Shown here in pieces: positions 1 through 9,429 of a DNA stretch of 64,000 nucleotides (positions within the stretch are counted from its first letter, which is position 1; each line of letters begins with the position of its first letter). The notes under the pieces were generated by a model, which worked only from the letters and a program-made list of their open reading frames with translations, did not search any database and had not been told where the DNA came from. This DNA is from Cribrihabitans marinus (lineage in GTDB: Bacteria; Pseudomonadota; Alphaproteobacteria; Rhodobacterales; Rhodobacteraceae), in NCBI RefSeq assembly GCF_900109035.1, contig NZ_FNYD01000001.1, positions 372,001 to 436,000 on the forward strand. The letters run 5' to 3'. Position numbers and translations under genes: made by a program.

Positions 1-999
1 GACCTGCTGGCCTATCTCGAGGCGGCGGTCAGCGTCTGGAACCAGCTGGGCCGGCGGGACAACAAGTTCAAGTCGCGCATCAAGATCACCGTGCACGAGC
101 TTGGCATCGAGGAGATCCGGGCCCGCACCGAGGCCCGGTTCGCCGAGATCCGACCCGAGTTCCGAGGCGCCGACATGGAGCTGCTGGAGCGGATCAAGGC
201 GCAGTTCGCGCCGCCGGCATTCCGCGACGGCTCCACGGCCGGGTTCGAAAGTGCCTATTCCAACGATCCCGTCTTCCGCTCCTGGATCGACACCAACATC
301 GCGCCGCACAAGCGGGCCGATCACGCCATCGTCACGGTCTCGCTCAAGGCGCATGGCGCGACCCCCGGCGACGCCACCGCCGAGCAGATGCGGCTGCTGG
401 CCGATCTGGCCGAGCGCTACGGCCATGACGAGCTGCGCATCAGCCACGAGCAGAACGTGATCCTGCCGCATGTGCACAAATCGGACTTGCCGGCGGTTCA
501 TGCCGCGCTCAAGGAACACGGGCTGGCCACCGCCAATATCGGTCTGATTTCGGATATCATCGCCTGCCCCGGCATGGATTACTGCGCGCTGGCGACCGCC
601 CGGTCGATCCCGGTTGCGCAACAGATCGCCACGCGGTTCGACGAGCTGAAGCTGGAGCACGATATCGGCCATCTGAAGATCAAGATCTCGGGCTGCATCA
701 ACGCCTGCGGCCATCACCACGTGGGCCATATCGGCATCCTCGGGCTGGATCGCGCGGGCGTCGAGAACTACCAGATCACGCTGGGCGGCGACGGAACCGA
801 GACCGCCGCGCTGGGCCAACGCACCGGGCCGGGCTTTGCCTATGACCAGATCGTGCCGGCCATCGAGCGGCTGGTCTATGCCTATCTCGACCTGCGCGAG
901 GGGCCGGAAGAGACCTTCCTGCAGACCTATCGCCGGCTGGGCATGGCGCCGTTCAAGTCGGCCCTCTACGACGAAGAGGCCCGTGCCGATGCCGCTTGA
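1..999 (+). CDS. cysI: Sulfite (nitrite/sulfite) reductase hemoprotein, C-terminal part
   Basis: Reduces sulfite to sulfide in assimilatory sulfur metabolism, in the cytoplasm. The frame is open from base 1, so the N-terminus lies left of the window; 332 residues are visible. Two cysteine pairs that bind the 4Fe-4S/siroheme centre are present: C-x5-C (CPGMDYC, bases 565-585) and C-x3-C (CINAC, bases 694-708), the second followed by the HHH typical of this family. The last 11 bases overlap the start of cysH, indicating translational coupling in an operon with cysH and a DUF934 gene. That operon context favours sulfite over nitrite as substrate, but sequence alone does not fully separate the two. 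Confidence 0.92.
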   Translation, partial: DLLAYLEAAVSVWNQLGRRDNKFKSRIKITVHELGIEEIRARTEARFAEIRPEFRGADMELLERIKAQFAPPAFRDGSTAGFESAYSNDPVFRSWIDTNIAPHKRADHAIVTVSLKAHGATPGDATAEQMRLLADLAERYGHDELRISHEQNVILPHVHKSDLPAVHAALKEHGLATANIGLISDIIACPGMDYCALATARSIPVAQQIATRFDELKLEHDIGHLKIKISGCINACGHHHVGHIGILGLDRAGVENYQITLGGDGTETAALGQRTGPGFAYDQIVPAIERLVYAYLDLREGPEETFLQTYRRLGMAPFKSALYDEEARADAA

Positions 1000-1744
1000 C
1001 CGTCCCCAGCCCAGCGCGGACGACTCTGCCCTGACCGAGCGCGTGGCGGGGCTGAACACTAGGTTCCGCCACCACGGCGCGACGGATGTGCTGCGCGGGG
1101 CGCTGGAAAAGGCCGGAAAGATCGCGCTGGTCTCCAGCTTCGGCGCGGAATCCGTGGTGCTGCTGCACATGGCGGCGGTGATCGACCGCGCGACGCCGGT
1201 GATTTTCATCGACACCGAGATGCTGTTCACCGAAACGCTGGTCTACCAGGTCGAGGTGTCGGAACGGCTGGGCCTGAAGAACGTGCGGATCATCCGTGCG
1301 GATGAGGCCGAGGTCGGCCGCGAGGATCCCTATGGCGCGCTGCATCTGCGCGACACCGACGCCTGCTGCGCCCTGCGCAAGACCCGGCCGCTGCTGCGGG
1401 CGCTCGACGGGTATGACGGCTGGATCACCGGCCGCAAGCGGTTCCAGTCGGGCACCCGCGCGGCGCTCGATTTCTTCGAGGTCGAGGACGGAACCGGCCG
1501 GATCAAGGTCAACCCGCTGGCCCACTGGGCGCGCGAGGACGTGCGCGCCTATATGGACGAGAACCGCCTGCCCCGGCACCCGCTGGTGGCCAGGGGCTAT
1601 CCCTCGATCGGCTGTGCGCCCTGCACCTCGCCGGTCCGCGAGGGCGAGGACCCGCGCGCCGGACGCTGGCGCAACCAAGACAAGGACGAATGCGGCATCC
1701 ACATTGTCGATGGCAAGGTGGTCCGCGACGGAGCAAGCACATGA
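989..1744 (+). CDS. cysH: Adenylyl-sulfate (APS) reductase, thioredoxin-dependent
   Basis: Reduces activated sulfate to sulfite, the step before the upstream sulfite reductase. 251 residues from the ATG at 989; an in-frame ATG further upstream lies inside cysI and was not used. The PP-loop SSFGAES is at residues 49-55. Residues C126-C127 and C209/C212 (CAPC) are the four cluster ligands that mark 4Fe-4S plant/bacterial APS reductases rather than PAPS reductases such as the E. coli enzyme. The C-terminal ECGIH (C235) is the catalytic cysteine. APS rather than PAPS specificity is inferred from the two extra cysteine pairs. Confidence 0.95.
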   Translation: MPLDRPQPSADDSALTERVAGLNTRFRHHGATDVLRGALEKAGKIALVSSFGAESVVLLHMAAVIDRATPVIFIDTEMLFTETLVYQVEVSERLGLKNVRIIRADEAEVGREDPYGALHLRDTDACCALRKTRPLLRALDGYDGWITGRKRFQSGTRAALDFFEVEDGTGRIKVNPLAHWAREDVRAYMDENRLPRHPLVARGYPSIGCAPCTSPVREGEDPRAGRWRNQDKDECGIHIVDGKVVRDGAST

Positions 1745-2148
1745 CTGTAATCGTGACCGATACCGGCTTTGGCCCCGATGACTGGACCGGCGGCTTCGCC
1801 GCACCCGGCGCCGCGGCCAACACTGTGACCGCGCTGGACGTGCCGTCCGACGCCGATCCCGACGTGCTGGCCGAACAACTGGACGGCGTGCAACTGGTGC
1901 GGGTCGATTTCCCGTCCTTCGCCGACGGCCGCGGGTTCACCATCGCGCGCACCTTGCGCCGCAAGGGCTTTGCCGGGCGCTTGCGGGCCCGGGGCCACGT
2001 GCTGGCCGACCAGTATGCGATGGCCCGCCGCGCCGGCTTCGACGAGGTCGAGATCGACGACGATCTGGCCGCCCGCCAGCCCGAGAACCAGTGGCTCGCC
2101 CGCGCCGACTGGCAGTCGCATGACTACCAGGCGCGGCTGCGCGGCTGA
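1741..2148 (+). CDS. DUF934 protein of the sulfur assimilation operon
   Basis: A 135-residue soluble protein of the DUF934 family, which commonly follows cysH/cysI in alpha- and betaproteobacteria; its biochemical role is not established. The ATG overlaps the cysH stop codon in ATGA, so the two are translationally coupled, which fixes this start. The conserved C-terminal half contains RGFTIARTLR and the stretch ending in DEVEI. There is no signal peptide or membrane segment. An accessory role in sulfite reduction is inferred from context only. Confidence 0.85.
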   Translation: MTVIVTDTGFGPDDWTGGFAAPGAAANTVTALDVPSDADPDVLAEQLDGVQLVRVDFPSFADGRGFTIARTLRRKGFAGRLRARGHVLADQYAMARRAGFDEVEIDDDLAARQPENQWLARADWQSHDYQARLRG

Positions 2149-2171
2149 GGTTTTCGTTAGCCTGCAAACAA

Positions 2172-2195
2172 AAAGGGGCAGACAAGCCCCCCTTT
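2172..2195 (+). terminator. Hairpin after the cys operon
   Basis: AAAGGGG and CCCCTTT form a 7-bp stem with a 10-base loop, 24 bases after the DUF934 stop and 60 bases before fpr. It has no clear T-run beyond the TTT of the stem, so termination is plausible rather than shown. Confidence 0.35.
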
Positions 2196-2255
2196 CGTGA
2201 CCTATATCAAAGATCAATCAGAGGTGCCGGTTTACCAGACCGGCAAGCACAACCG

Positions 2256-3089
2256 ATGACAGAGATACGACCCGTGACCCAAGCTGCCGCCGTCAAGGCC
2301 CCCACCCTGCCCGATGCCCAGACCGTGCTCTCGGTCCAGCACTGGACCGACCGCCTGTTCTCGTTCCGCGTGACCCGGCCCGCGTCCCTGCGGTTCCGCT
2401 CGGGCGAGTTCGTGATGATCGGGCTCATGGGCGACAACGGCAAGCCGCTCCTGCGCGCCTATTCCATCGCCTCGCCCAGCTGGGACGACGAGCTGGAATT
2501 CTATTCCATCAAGGTGCAGGACGGCCCGCTGACAAGCAAGCTGCAGCACATCCAGCCCGGCGACCAGATCATCCTGCGGCCCAAGCCCGTGGGCACGCTT
2601 GTTCATGACGCGCTGCTGCCGGGCAAGCGGATCTGGTTCTTCGCCACCGGCACCGGCTTTGCCCCCTTCGCCTCGCTGCTGCGCGAGCCGCAGACCTACG
2701 AGGATTACGACGAGGTGATCGTCACCCATACCTGCCGCGACGTGGCCGAACTGGAATATGGCCGCCGGCTGATCGAGGAGATCAAGGCCGACGAGATGCT
2801 GGCCGAGCTGATGGGCGACGGCTTTGCCGACAAGATCCGCTACTACCCGACGACCACGCGAGAGCAGAGCCCCCGGATGGGCCGGATCACCACGCTGCTG
2901 GAAGACGGCACCGTGTTCCGCGATCTCAGCATCGAGGGCGGCATCAAGCCCGAGACCGACCGCGCCATGGTCTGCGGCAGCCTGGCCTTCAACCACGACA
3001 TCAAGGCGATCCTCGAGGGGTTCGGCCTGCGCGAAGGCGCCAATTCCGAACCCAAGGAATTCGTCGTTGAAAAGGCCTTTGTCGGCTGA
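2256..3089 (+). CDS. fpr: Ferredoxin-NADP(+) reductase
   Basis: FAD enzyme exchanging electrons between NADP(H) and ferredoxin or flavodoxin. The 277 residues match the bacterial subclass I FPR known from Rhodobacter. The FAD motif RAYS is at residues 67-70 and the nucleotide-binding GTGFAPF at 132-138. The C-terminus ends in EKAFVG, the short extension beyond the aromatic residue that is typical of Rhodobacter FPRs. It sits 107 bases after the sulfur operon and has its own downstream terminator. It may supply electrons for sulfite reduction or oxidative-stress repair; that link is inferred from position. Confidence 0.95.
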   Translation: MTEIRPVTQAAAVKAPTLPDAQTVLSVQHWTDRLFSFRVTRPASLRFRSGEFVMIGLMGDNGKPLLRAYSIASPSWDDELEFYSIKVQDGPLTSKLQHIQPGDQIILRPKPVGTLVHDALLPGKRIWFFATGTGFAPFASLLREPQTYEDYDEVIVTHTCRDVAELEYGRRLIEEIKADEMLAELMGDGFADKIRYYPTTTREQSPRMGRITTLLEDGTVFRDLSIEGGIKPETDRAMVCGSLAFNHDIKAILEGFGLREGANSEPKEFVVEKAFVG

Positions 3090-3119
3090 CGCGCCACCTC
3101 ATCCGCAACGAAACAAGTC

Positions 3120-3143
3120 AAATGGGCGCCCGGGCGCCCATTT
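3120..3143 (+). terminator. Perfect palindrome terminator after fpr
   Basis: A 24-base perfect palindrome, AAATGGGCGCCC followed by GGGCGCCCATTT, starts 31 bases after the fpr stop. The last Ts continue into TTTTG. This is a good intrinsic terminator for fpr. Confidence 0.7.
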
Positions 3144-3209
3144 TGTCCCTTACCGGCTGTGCCGCGCTTTTGTAGCATGCGCTACCTTCACCTGCTCAAA
3201 AGCCCGCCC

Positions 3210-4601
3210 ATGCGCCGTCTCTCCGCCATCCTGATTGCCGACATCCACGGGTTCTCGACCCTGGTGGAGGCCGACGAGGAGCCTGTTCTTCTGCGGCAGA
3301 AGGCGCTGAGGGATGATCTGATAGACCCCGGCGTCGCCGGGGAAGGCGGGCGCGTCGTCAAATCCACCGGCGACGGGATCTTCGCCGAATTCGCCTCCAT
3401 ACGTGCCGCTGTGCGCTGTGCCATTGCGTTGCAGACCGCGCTCATCGCCCACGAGGCCGGTTTGCCGGAAGACCGCAGGCTGCGCTATCGCATCGGCGTG
3501 CATATCGGGGACGTGACTGTTGATGGCGACGACCTGCTGGGCGATGCGGTGAACATGGCGGCGCGGCTGGAGACCCTGGCGGTTCCGGGAGGGGTGTGCA
3601 TCTCGGATACCGTGCTGCAGATGCTGGACGCCGAACAGCAGGCCGGCTTCACCGACCTGGGCACCCAGCGTGTCCGCAACATCACCCGTCCGGTCCGGGT
3701 CTGGCAATGGAGCGACGAGGCCCCCCAGGGCTTCGAGCCGCTGGAGACCGAGGCGCAGGCGCAGAAGATCGGATTCTGCGTGGCGCCGGACGGGGTGACG
3801 CTGGCCTATGGCGACATCGGCCTCGGCCCGGTGGTGTTCAAGGCGCCCAACTGGATCAACCATCTGGACTACGACTGGCGCAGCCCGATCGCCGGACCGG
3901 GGCTGGCCCGCATCGCGCGCCATCACCGGCTGGTGCGGTTCGACCAGCGCGGCAACGGGCTGTCGGACTGGGAGGTTCCGGATATCTCCGAGGATGCGAT
4001 GGTCTCGGACATGGCCGCCGTCGTCGAGGCCGCGGGCCTGGGTCGTTTCGCCCTGTTCGGCCAGTCGCAAGGCTGCGCCTTCTCGATCCGCTATGCCGCC
4101 GAGAATCCCGACCGGGTGTCCTGCATGGTCCTGCTCGGCGGCTATGCGCGCGGCGCCCTGCGCCGGGGCGCCCCGGATCAGGAGGCGCTGCACACCGCCA
4201 CCAACACCCTGATCCGCGAGGGCTGGGGCTCACCCAACGCCGCCTATCGCCACATCTTCACCGAAAGCATGATCCCGGATGCCACGCCGGGGCAGAAGGC
4301 GCTGTGGGACGAACGCCAGCGGGTCTCGACCACCCCCGCCAACGCGGCGCGGATCAACCAGATGAATGCACAGGTCGATGTGAGCGCGCTGGCCGCGCAG
4401 GTAGCCGCCCCGACGCTCGTCTGCCATGCCGAGGGCGACCGGCGCATTCCGCTGGAGGAAGGCCGCCGCATGGCCGCCCTCCTGCCCAAATCCGAGTTCG
4501 TCACCCTGCCCGGCTCAAGCCATATCCTGGTCGACGGAACCGAGGCCTACGAGATGTTCAACGACCGGTTCCGCGACTTCGTGGCCCGCCACGCGCCCTG
4601 A
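3210..4601 (+). CDS. Class III adenylate/guanylate cyclase domain fused to alpha/beta hydrolase
   Basis: A 463-residue two-domain protein. Residues 1-165 are a class III nucleotide cyclase: metal-binding D11 (IADI) and D55 (GDG), and transition-state residues N115 and R119 (NMAAR), are all present, so the domain is probably active. Residues 185-463 are an alpha/beta hydrolase with nucleophile S286 in GQSQG, acid D410 in the EGDRR segment and H438 in GSSHIL. No membrane segment is seen, so it should be cytoplasmic. The start at MRRLSAIL places the cyclase fold at the N-terminus as usual; earlier in-frame ATGs at 3159 and 3177 would add unrelated residues. Substrate and physiological role are unknown. 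It stands alone between the fpr terminator and infC. Confidence 0.88.
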   Translation: MRRLSAILIADIHGFSTLVEADEEPVLLRQKALRDDLIDPGVAGEGGRVVKSTGDGIFAEFASIRAAVRCAIALQTALIAHEAGLPEDRRLRYRIGVHIGDVTVDGDDLLGDAVNMAARLETLAVPGGVCISDTVLQMLDAEQQAGFTDLGTQRVRNITRPVRVWQWSDEAPQGFEPLETEAQAQKIGFCVAPDGVTLAYGDIGLGPVVFKAPNWINHLDYDWRSPIAGPGLARIARHHRLVRFDQRGNGLSDWEVPDISEDAMVSDMAAVVEAAGLGRFALFGQSQGCAFSIRYAAENPDRVSCMVLLGGYARGALRRGAPDQEALHTATNTLIREGWGSPNAAYRHIFTESMIPDATPGQKALWDERQRVSTTPANAARINQMNAQVDVSALAAQVAAPTLVCHAEGDRRIPLEEGRRMAALLPKSEFVTLPGSSHILVDGTEAYEMFNDRFRDFVARHAP

Positions 4602-4655
4602 CCGCAAACGGCGCAGGGCCCGGTTGAAATCGCCGTTTACGCCTGCGATTGTCGC

Positions 4656-4684
4656 TTGAAACGGCTGCGGCGCAGGTTTACTTT
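4656..4684 (+). promoter_or_regulatory. Sigma-70-type promoter of infC
   Basis: TTGAAA at 4656-4661 and TACTTT at 4679-4684 are separated by exactly 17 bases. Transcription would begin near 4691, giving an infC leader of about 33 bases. Assigned by consensus match and spacing only. Confidence 0.5.
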
Positions 4685-4723
4685 GCAACTTCGAAATTCG
4701 GAAACAAAACAAGGAACGAACCC

Positions 4724-5272
4724 ATAGCCCGCAGACCTCACAACGCGCCGCCCACCCGTGACACCGGCCCGCGCGTCAACGACAAGATCCGTGCCCCCGA
4801 AATCCGCCTGATCGGCGCCGACGGCGAGAATGTGGGCGTCGTGAATCCCACCCGGGCCATGGAGATGGCCCAGGAGGCGGGGCTGGATCTTGTGGAGATC
4901 TCACCCAACGCGACGCCGCCGGTCTGCAAGATCATGGACTATGGCAAGTACAAGTACGAAACGCAGAAACGCGAGAGCGAGGCGCGCAAGAAGCAGAAGA
5001 TCATCGAGGTGAAGGAGGTCAAGTTCCGGCCCAACACCGACACGCATGACTATGACGTCAAGATGCGCAACGTGATGAAATTCCTGGAAAACGGCGACAA
5101 GGTGAAGGTCACGCTGCGGTTCCGCGGCCGCGAGATGGCGCACCAGAACCTGGGCCGCGAGCTGCTGGAACGGGTGGCCGAGGACACCAAGGAGATCGGC
5201 AAGGTCGAGAACATGCCGAAGATGGAAGGCCGCCAGATGATCATGATGATCGGCCCGCTGCCGCAGAAATAG
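4724..5272 (+). CDS. infC: Translation initiation factor IF-3, predicted AUA start
   Basis: Binds the 30S subunit and checks start-codon and initiator-tRNA fidelity. The frame encodes 182 residues if it starts at the ATA codon at 4724, matching the usual length (180 in E. coli) and the alphaproteobacterial N-terminus [10 protein letters not shown]. AAGGA at 4711-4715 lies 8 bases upstream as a ribosome binding site. The nearest in-frame ATG (4649) lies upstream of the predicted promoter and would add 25 unrelated residues. Rare start codons (AUU, AUC, AUA) are a known device for IF-3 autoregulation. The IF3-N motif [15 protein letters not shown] and the IF3-C tail [10 protein letters not shown] are intact. 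Confidence 0.93.
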   Translation: MARRPHNAPPTRDTGPRVNDKIRAPEIRLIGADGENVGVVNPTRAMEMAQEAGLDLVEISPNATPPVCKIMDYGKYKYETQKRESEARKKQKIIEVKEVKFRPNTDTHDYDVKMRNVMKFLENGDKVKVTLRFRGREMAHQNLGRELLERVAEDTKEIGKVENMPKMEGRQMIMMIGPLPQK

Positions 5273-5297
5273 CGCGCGCGCGGCACACAGACTGACG

Positions 5298-5333
5298 AAC
5301 CCGCAGGGCCGACCCGGTCGCTGCGGGTTTTTC
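5298..5333 (+). terminator. Intrinsic terminator after infC
   Basis: AACCCGCAG (5298-5306) pairs with CTGCGGGTT (5321-5329), followed by a TTTTTC tract. It lies 25 bases after the infC stop, so infC is probably transcribed on its own. Confidence 0.75.
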
Positions 5334-5347
5334 ATGTCCGGAGGCAG

Positions 5348-5364
5348 GTTTTCCGACGGAAAAC
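5348..5364. promoter_or_regulatory. Perfect inverted repeat upstream of a small secreted ORF
   Basis: GTTTTCC and GGAAAAC (7-bp arms) flank a 3-base centre, 46 bases before the small reading frame at 5411. It could be an operator or a small hairpin; the sequence does not decide. Confidence 0.3.
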
Positions 5365-5410
5365 GCCGTCAGAACCGTTCAAATCCTAGTCATCGACCGG
5401 AGGCTTTGAC

Positions 5411-5539
5411 ATGCGAGAAACCCTGCTGACCGCCCTGATCCTGATCGCCAGCCCGTTCGTCCATGCCGGCGACCCCCAAGGGTCCGCCCGGCCCTGCGTG
5501 TCAGAGCCGGTCGGGCAGAGAACTTACGCGGCGGCCTGA
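5411..5539 (+). CDS. Possible small secreted peptide (42 aa)
   Basis: Not recognised. The ATG at 5411 has a strong GGAGG site 8 bases upstream. The first 19 or so residues (MRETLLTALILIASPFVHAG) look like a signal peptide with an AxA-like end (VHA-G). The remainder is only about 22 residues and contains one cysteine. The 3' end overlaps the 3' end of the convergent coxM gene by 16 bases. It could be a genuine micropeptide or the decayed 5' end of a longer secreted-protein gene. Confidence 0.35.
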   Translation: MRETLLTALILIASPFVHAGDPQGSARPCVSEPVGQRTYAAA

Positions 5540-6315
5540 ACCGCCCGCCGGGTCAGCACCGCGGCCAGATGCGCCCGGTATTCCGGCGTGCCGTGCAGGT
5601 CGCCGATCATGCCATCGGCCGGCAGGGCGAGCCCGTCCAGCGCCGCCGCCGAGAAATCCGACCCCAGCGCCGCCTCGGCCTCGGACCAGCGGAACACGCC
5701 ATCCTCCGACGCGCCGGTGACCGCCACCCGCACGCCATCGTCGAACCGCGCCACGAAGACCCCCACCAGCGCGAAGCGCGAGGCCGCCTGATCGAACTTC
5801 TGGTAATTCGCCGCCCGCGGCACCGGGAACCGGACCGAGGTGATGATCTCGCCCTCCTCCAGCGCGGTTGCGAACATCCCCTGGAAATAGTCGTCCGCGG
5901 GGATCTCGCGCGCATTGGTGACGATCACCGCGCCCGAGGCCAGCGCCGCGGCCGGGTAGCAGGCCGAGGGGTCGTTGTTGGCCAGCGACCCGCCGATCGT
6001 GCCGCGGTTGCGCACTGCCGGATCACCGATATTGCCCGCCAGCGCCGCCAATGCGGGATAGGAAGCGGCGGCCTTCTCCGCCACCACCGCATGGGGGGTG
6101 GCCCCGCCGATGGTCAGCGCGCCGTCATCCTCGACGCAGACGCCCTGCATCTCGCCGATGCCGGTCAGGCTGACAAGTTTAGCCGGGTTGGCCAGCCGCT
6201 GCTTCATTGTCGGGATCAAGGTCTGCCCCCCGCCCAGCGCCTGCGCCTCGTCTGTCTTCAGCGCCGCAACCGCATCGGAAATGCTGCCCGGCCGTTCGAA
6301 CTCGAATTCATACAT
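5524..6315 (-). CDS. coxM: CO dehydrogenase-like medium (FAD) subunit, form II
   Basis: FAD-binding subunit of a xanthine-oxidase-family molybdenum hydroxylase, passing electrons from the 2Fe-2S clusters to FAD. The 263 residues are slightly shorter than typical CoxM (about 285). FAD-binding loops are visible: GGGQTLIP near residue 29 and GTIGGSLANND near 105. It is last in the order coxS-coxL-coxM, the order usual for form II enzymes (form I is M-S-L). It is separated from coxL by an intergenic repeat with a strong hairpin, which may reduce its expression relative to coxSL. Confidence 0.93.
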   Translation of the reverse strand: MYEFEFERPGSISDAVAALKTDEAQALGGGQTLIPTMKQRLANPAKLVSLTGIGEMQGVCVEDDGALTIGGATPHAVVAEKAAASYPALAALAGNIGDPAVRNRGTIGGSLANNDPSACYPAAALASGAVIVTNAREIPADDYFQGMFATALEEGEIITSVRFPVPRAANYQKFDQAASRFALVGVFVARFDDGVRVAVTGASEDGVFRWSEAEAALGSDFSAAALDGLALPADGMIGDLHGTPEYRAHLAAVLTRRAVQAAA

Positions 6316-6346
6316 CTCGTCTCTCCTCCAAGAGGACGCATGCCCT

Positions 6347-6401
6347 GCATCTTCCTCTTGCTGAAAATACCTTCGGGGGTCCGGGGGCAGACAGCCCCCG
6401 G
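6347..6401. repeat. Intergenic repeat element, copy 1 (coxL-coxM gap)
   Basis: Core CATCTTCC...GAAAATACC (6348-6371) runs into a hairpin whose arms CCGGGGGC (6381-6388) and GCCCCCGG (6394-6401) pair around a 5-base loop. It fills the 101-base gap between coxL and coxM. Related copies are at 14868, 23991, 36281, 39695 and 59274. Confidence 0.6.
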
Positions 6402-6416
6402 TCCTACCCTCTCAAC

Positions 6417-8780
6417 TCACCCCTGCATCGCCGCCCAGACGCGCGACGGCGTCAGCGGCATGTCGACATGGTCGACCTTGTGACCGCCCGATTGCAGCGC
6501 GTCGACCACCGCGTTCACCACCGAGGGCGGCGAGCCGATGGCCCCGGCCTCGCCGCAGCCCTTCACGCCCAGCGGATTGTGGGTGCAGGGGGTCTGGCAG
6601 GAATGATCCACCGAATAGAACGGCAAGTCGTCCGCGCGCGGCATCGCGTAGTCCATGTAGGACGCGCTCAGCAGCTGGCCGTCCGCGTCGTAGACACAGC
6701 CCTCCAGCAGGGCCTGGCCGATGCCCTGGGCCAGCCCGCCATGGACCTGGCCGTCGACGATCATCGGGTTGACCACATTGCCGAAATCGTCGGCCGCCGC
6801 GAACCGCTCGATCGTGACCTTGCCGGTCTCGGGATCGACCTCGACCTCGCAGGCATAGGCGCCCGCGGGATAGGTGAAGTTGGCGGGATCGTAGAATGCC
6901 GTCTCCTCCAGCCCCGGCTCGATCTCTTCCAGCGGGTAGTTGTGCGGCACGTAGGCCGCCAGCGTGACATCGCCCCAGGCCACCGACTTGTCGGTGCCGG
7001 CGACGGTGAACTGCCCGTCCTTCAGCTCGATATCGGCCTCGCTGGCCTCCATCAGATGCGCGGCGATCTTCTTGCTCTTGTTGATGATCTTCTCGGTGGC
7101 CCGCACCATGGCCGAGCCGCAGACCGCCAGACTGCGCGAGCCATAGGTGCCCATGCCGAAGGGGATCCTCGAGCTGTCGCCATGCACGATGTCGACCATA
7201 CTCTCGTCGATGCCCAGCATCTCGGCCACCACCTGCGGGAAGGCGGTCTCGTGCCCCTGCCCGTGGGAATGCGCGCCCACCATCACGCTGATCGAGCCGG
7301 TGGCGTTCACCCGCACCGTGGCCGCGTCATAGAGCCCGGCGCGCGCGCCCAGCTGGCCCACCAGGGCCGAGGGCGCGATGCCGCAGGCCTCGATATAGCA
7401 ATTCACGCCCAGGCCCCGCAGCTTGCCGCGCTTCTCGCTTTCGGCGCGGCGGGCGGCAAAGCCGGACAGGTCTGCGATCTCTTCCAGCTTGTCCATCGTG
7501 GCCACGTAATCGCCGGTGTCGTATTCCACCGCGACCGGCGTGGCATAGGGGAACTCGGTGATGAAGTTCTGCCGGCGCAGCGCGATCGGATCGACGCCCA
7601 GTTCGCGCGCCGCCTTGTCGATCACCCGCTCCAGCTGGAACGTCGCCTCGGGCCGGCCCGCGCCGCGATAGGCGTCCACGGGCACGGTGTTGGTGAACAC
7701 CGCCTTGACGTTCACATAGATCAGCGGGGTCTTGTAATTGCCCGCCATCAGAACCCCGTGCAGCCAGGTCGGAACGCTGGTCGAAAAGGTGCTGAGATAC
7801 GCGCCCATATTGGCATGGGTGTCGGTGCGCAGCGCCACGAAATTGTTGTCGCCGTCCAGCGCCAGCTCGATCTTTGTCACGTGGTCCCGGCCCTGCGCGT
7901 CGGACAGGAACGCCTCGCTGCGCGAGGAGGTCCATTTGACGGGCCGGTTCAGCTGCCGGGCGGCGAAGGTGCAGAACGCCTCTTCGGCATAGTGAAAGAT
8001 TTTCGAGCCGAAGCCGCCGCCCACATCCGGGGCCACCACGCGCAGCTTGTGCTCGGGGATGCCCAGAACGAAGGCGCCCATCAGCAGGCGGATCACATGC
8101 GGGTTCTGGCTGGTGGTGTAGAGCGTCGATTCATCGTTGGCGCGGCTGTAGTCGCCCACCGCCACGCGCGGCTCCATCGGGTTGGCCACAAGCCGCTGGT
8201 TCACCAGCTCCAGCGTTGTGACATGGGCGGCGTTCCTGATCGCCTCGTCCACCGCCTCGCGGTTCTCCTCGACGAAGCCCCAGTCGTAGCAGAGGTTGCT
8301 GGTCAGGTCGTCATGCACCTTGGGCGCGCCGTCTTTCAGCGCCGCCTTCATGTCGATAACCGCCGGCAGATCCTCGATATCGACCTCGATCGCCTCGGCG
8401 GCGTCGCGCGCCTGCTCATAGGTCTCGGCGACCACGGCGGCAATCGGGTCGCCCACATGCCGCACCTTGCCCTGGGCCAGCACCGGATGCGCCGGTTCCT
8501 GCATCACCTCGCCATGCCGGTCCGTCACCTGCCAGCCGCAGGGCAGACCGCCCACGCCCTCGAAATCGGCCCCGGTGAAGATGCGGACCACGCCGGGCAT
8601 CCCCTCGGCCGCGTCGGTGTTCACGCCGTTGATCCGGCCATGCGCCACGTCCGAGCGCAGGAAATGCACATAGGCCTGGCCGCGCAGGTTGATGTCGTCG
8701 GTATAGTTCCCGGTCCCGGTCAGAAAGCGCACGTCCTCGCGCCGCTTCGGACTGGCTCCGATGCCACTGTCTTTGGGCAT
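6417..8780 (-). CDS. coxL: CO dehydrogenase-like large (molybdopterin) subunit, form II
   Basis: Catalytic Mo-cofactor subunit of an aerobic CO-dehydrogenase-family enzyme, 787 residues from the ATG at 8780, preceded by GGAGG. The active-site loop reads AYRGAGR, the form II signature, not the AYxCSFR of form I enzymes proven to oxidise CO at useful rates. Molybdopterin contacts such as GGGFGSK and the C-terminal GVKGCGEAG are present. The true substrate is therefore open: CO or another small carbonyl or heterocyclic compound. It follows coxS by 62 bases and precedes a hairpin repeat and coxM. Confidence 0.94.
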   Translation of the reverse strand: MPKDSGIGASPKRREDVRFLTGTGNYTDDINLRGQAYVHFLRSDVAHGRINGVNTDAAEGMPGVVRIFTGADFEGVGGLPCGWQVTDRHGEVMQEPAHPVLAQGKVRHVGDPIAAVVAETYEQARDAAEAIEVDIEDLPAVIDMKAALKDGAPKVHDDLTSNLCYDWGFVEENREAVDEAIRNAAHVTTLELVNQRLVANPMEPRVAVGDYSRANDESTLYTTSQNPHVIRLLMGAFVLGIPEHKLRVVAPDVGGGFGSKIFHYAEEAFCTFAARQLNRPVKWTSSRSEAFLSDAQGRDHVTKIELALDGDNNFVALRTDTHANMGAYLSTFSTSVPTWLHGVLMAGNYKTPLIYVNVKAVFTNTVPVDAYRGAGRPEATFQLERVIDKAARELGVDPIALRRQNFITEFPYATPVAVEYDTGDYVATMDKLEEIADLSGFAARRAESEKRGKLRGLGVNCYIEACGIAPSALVGQLGARAGLYDAATVRVNATGSISVMVGAHSHGQGHETAFPQVVAEMLGIDESMVDIVHGDSSRIPFGMGTYGSRSLAVCGSAMVRATEKIINKSKKIAAHLMEASEADIELKDGQFTVAGTDKSVAWGDVTLAAYVPHNYPLEEIEPGLEETAFYDPANFTYPAGAYACEVEVDPETGKVTIERFAAADDFGNVVNPMIVDGQVHGGLAQGIGQALLEGCVYDADGQLLSASYMDYAMPRADDLPFYSVDHSCQTPCTHNPLGVKGCGEAGAIGSPPSVVNAVVDALQSGGHKVDHVDMPLTPSRVWAAMQG

Positions 8781-8842
8781 GTCTGGTCTCCTCCCTGTGC
8801 GGTGCGTGCCGGCACGCACCTTGCGTCTGAACTATCGCCGGT

Positions 8843-9328
<486 letters not shown>

Positions 9329-9429
9329 GGAATTCTCCCTGTCGATTGTTCTCCCTTGGGCGCGAGTTAATCATGCCGACCCTTGTTTGAGAACAGATTT
9401 TTTCGTCGCGGCGTCGGGCCCGGACGGCG

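Noticed and set aside
6417-8780. Calling CoxL a proven CO-oxidising form I enzyme
   Set aside because: The active-site loop is AYRGAGR and the order is S-L-M, both form II; the substrate is not established.
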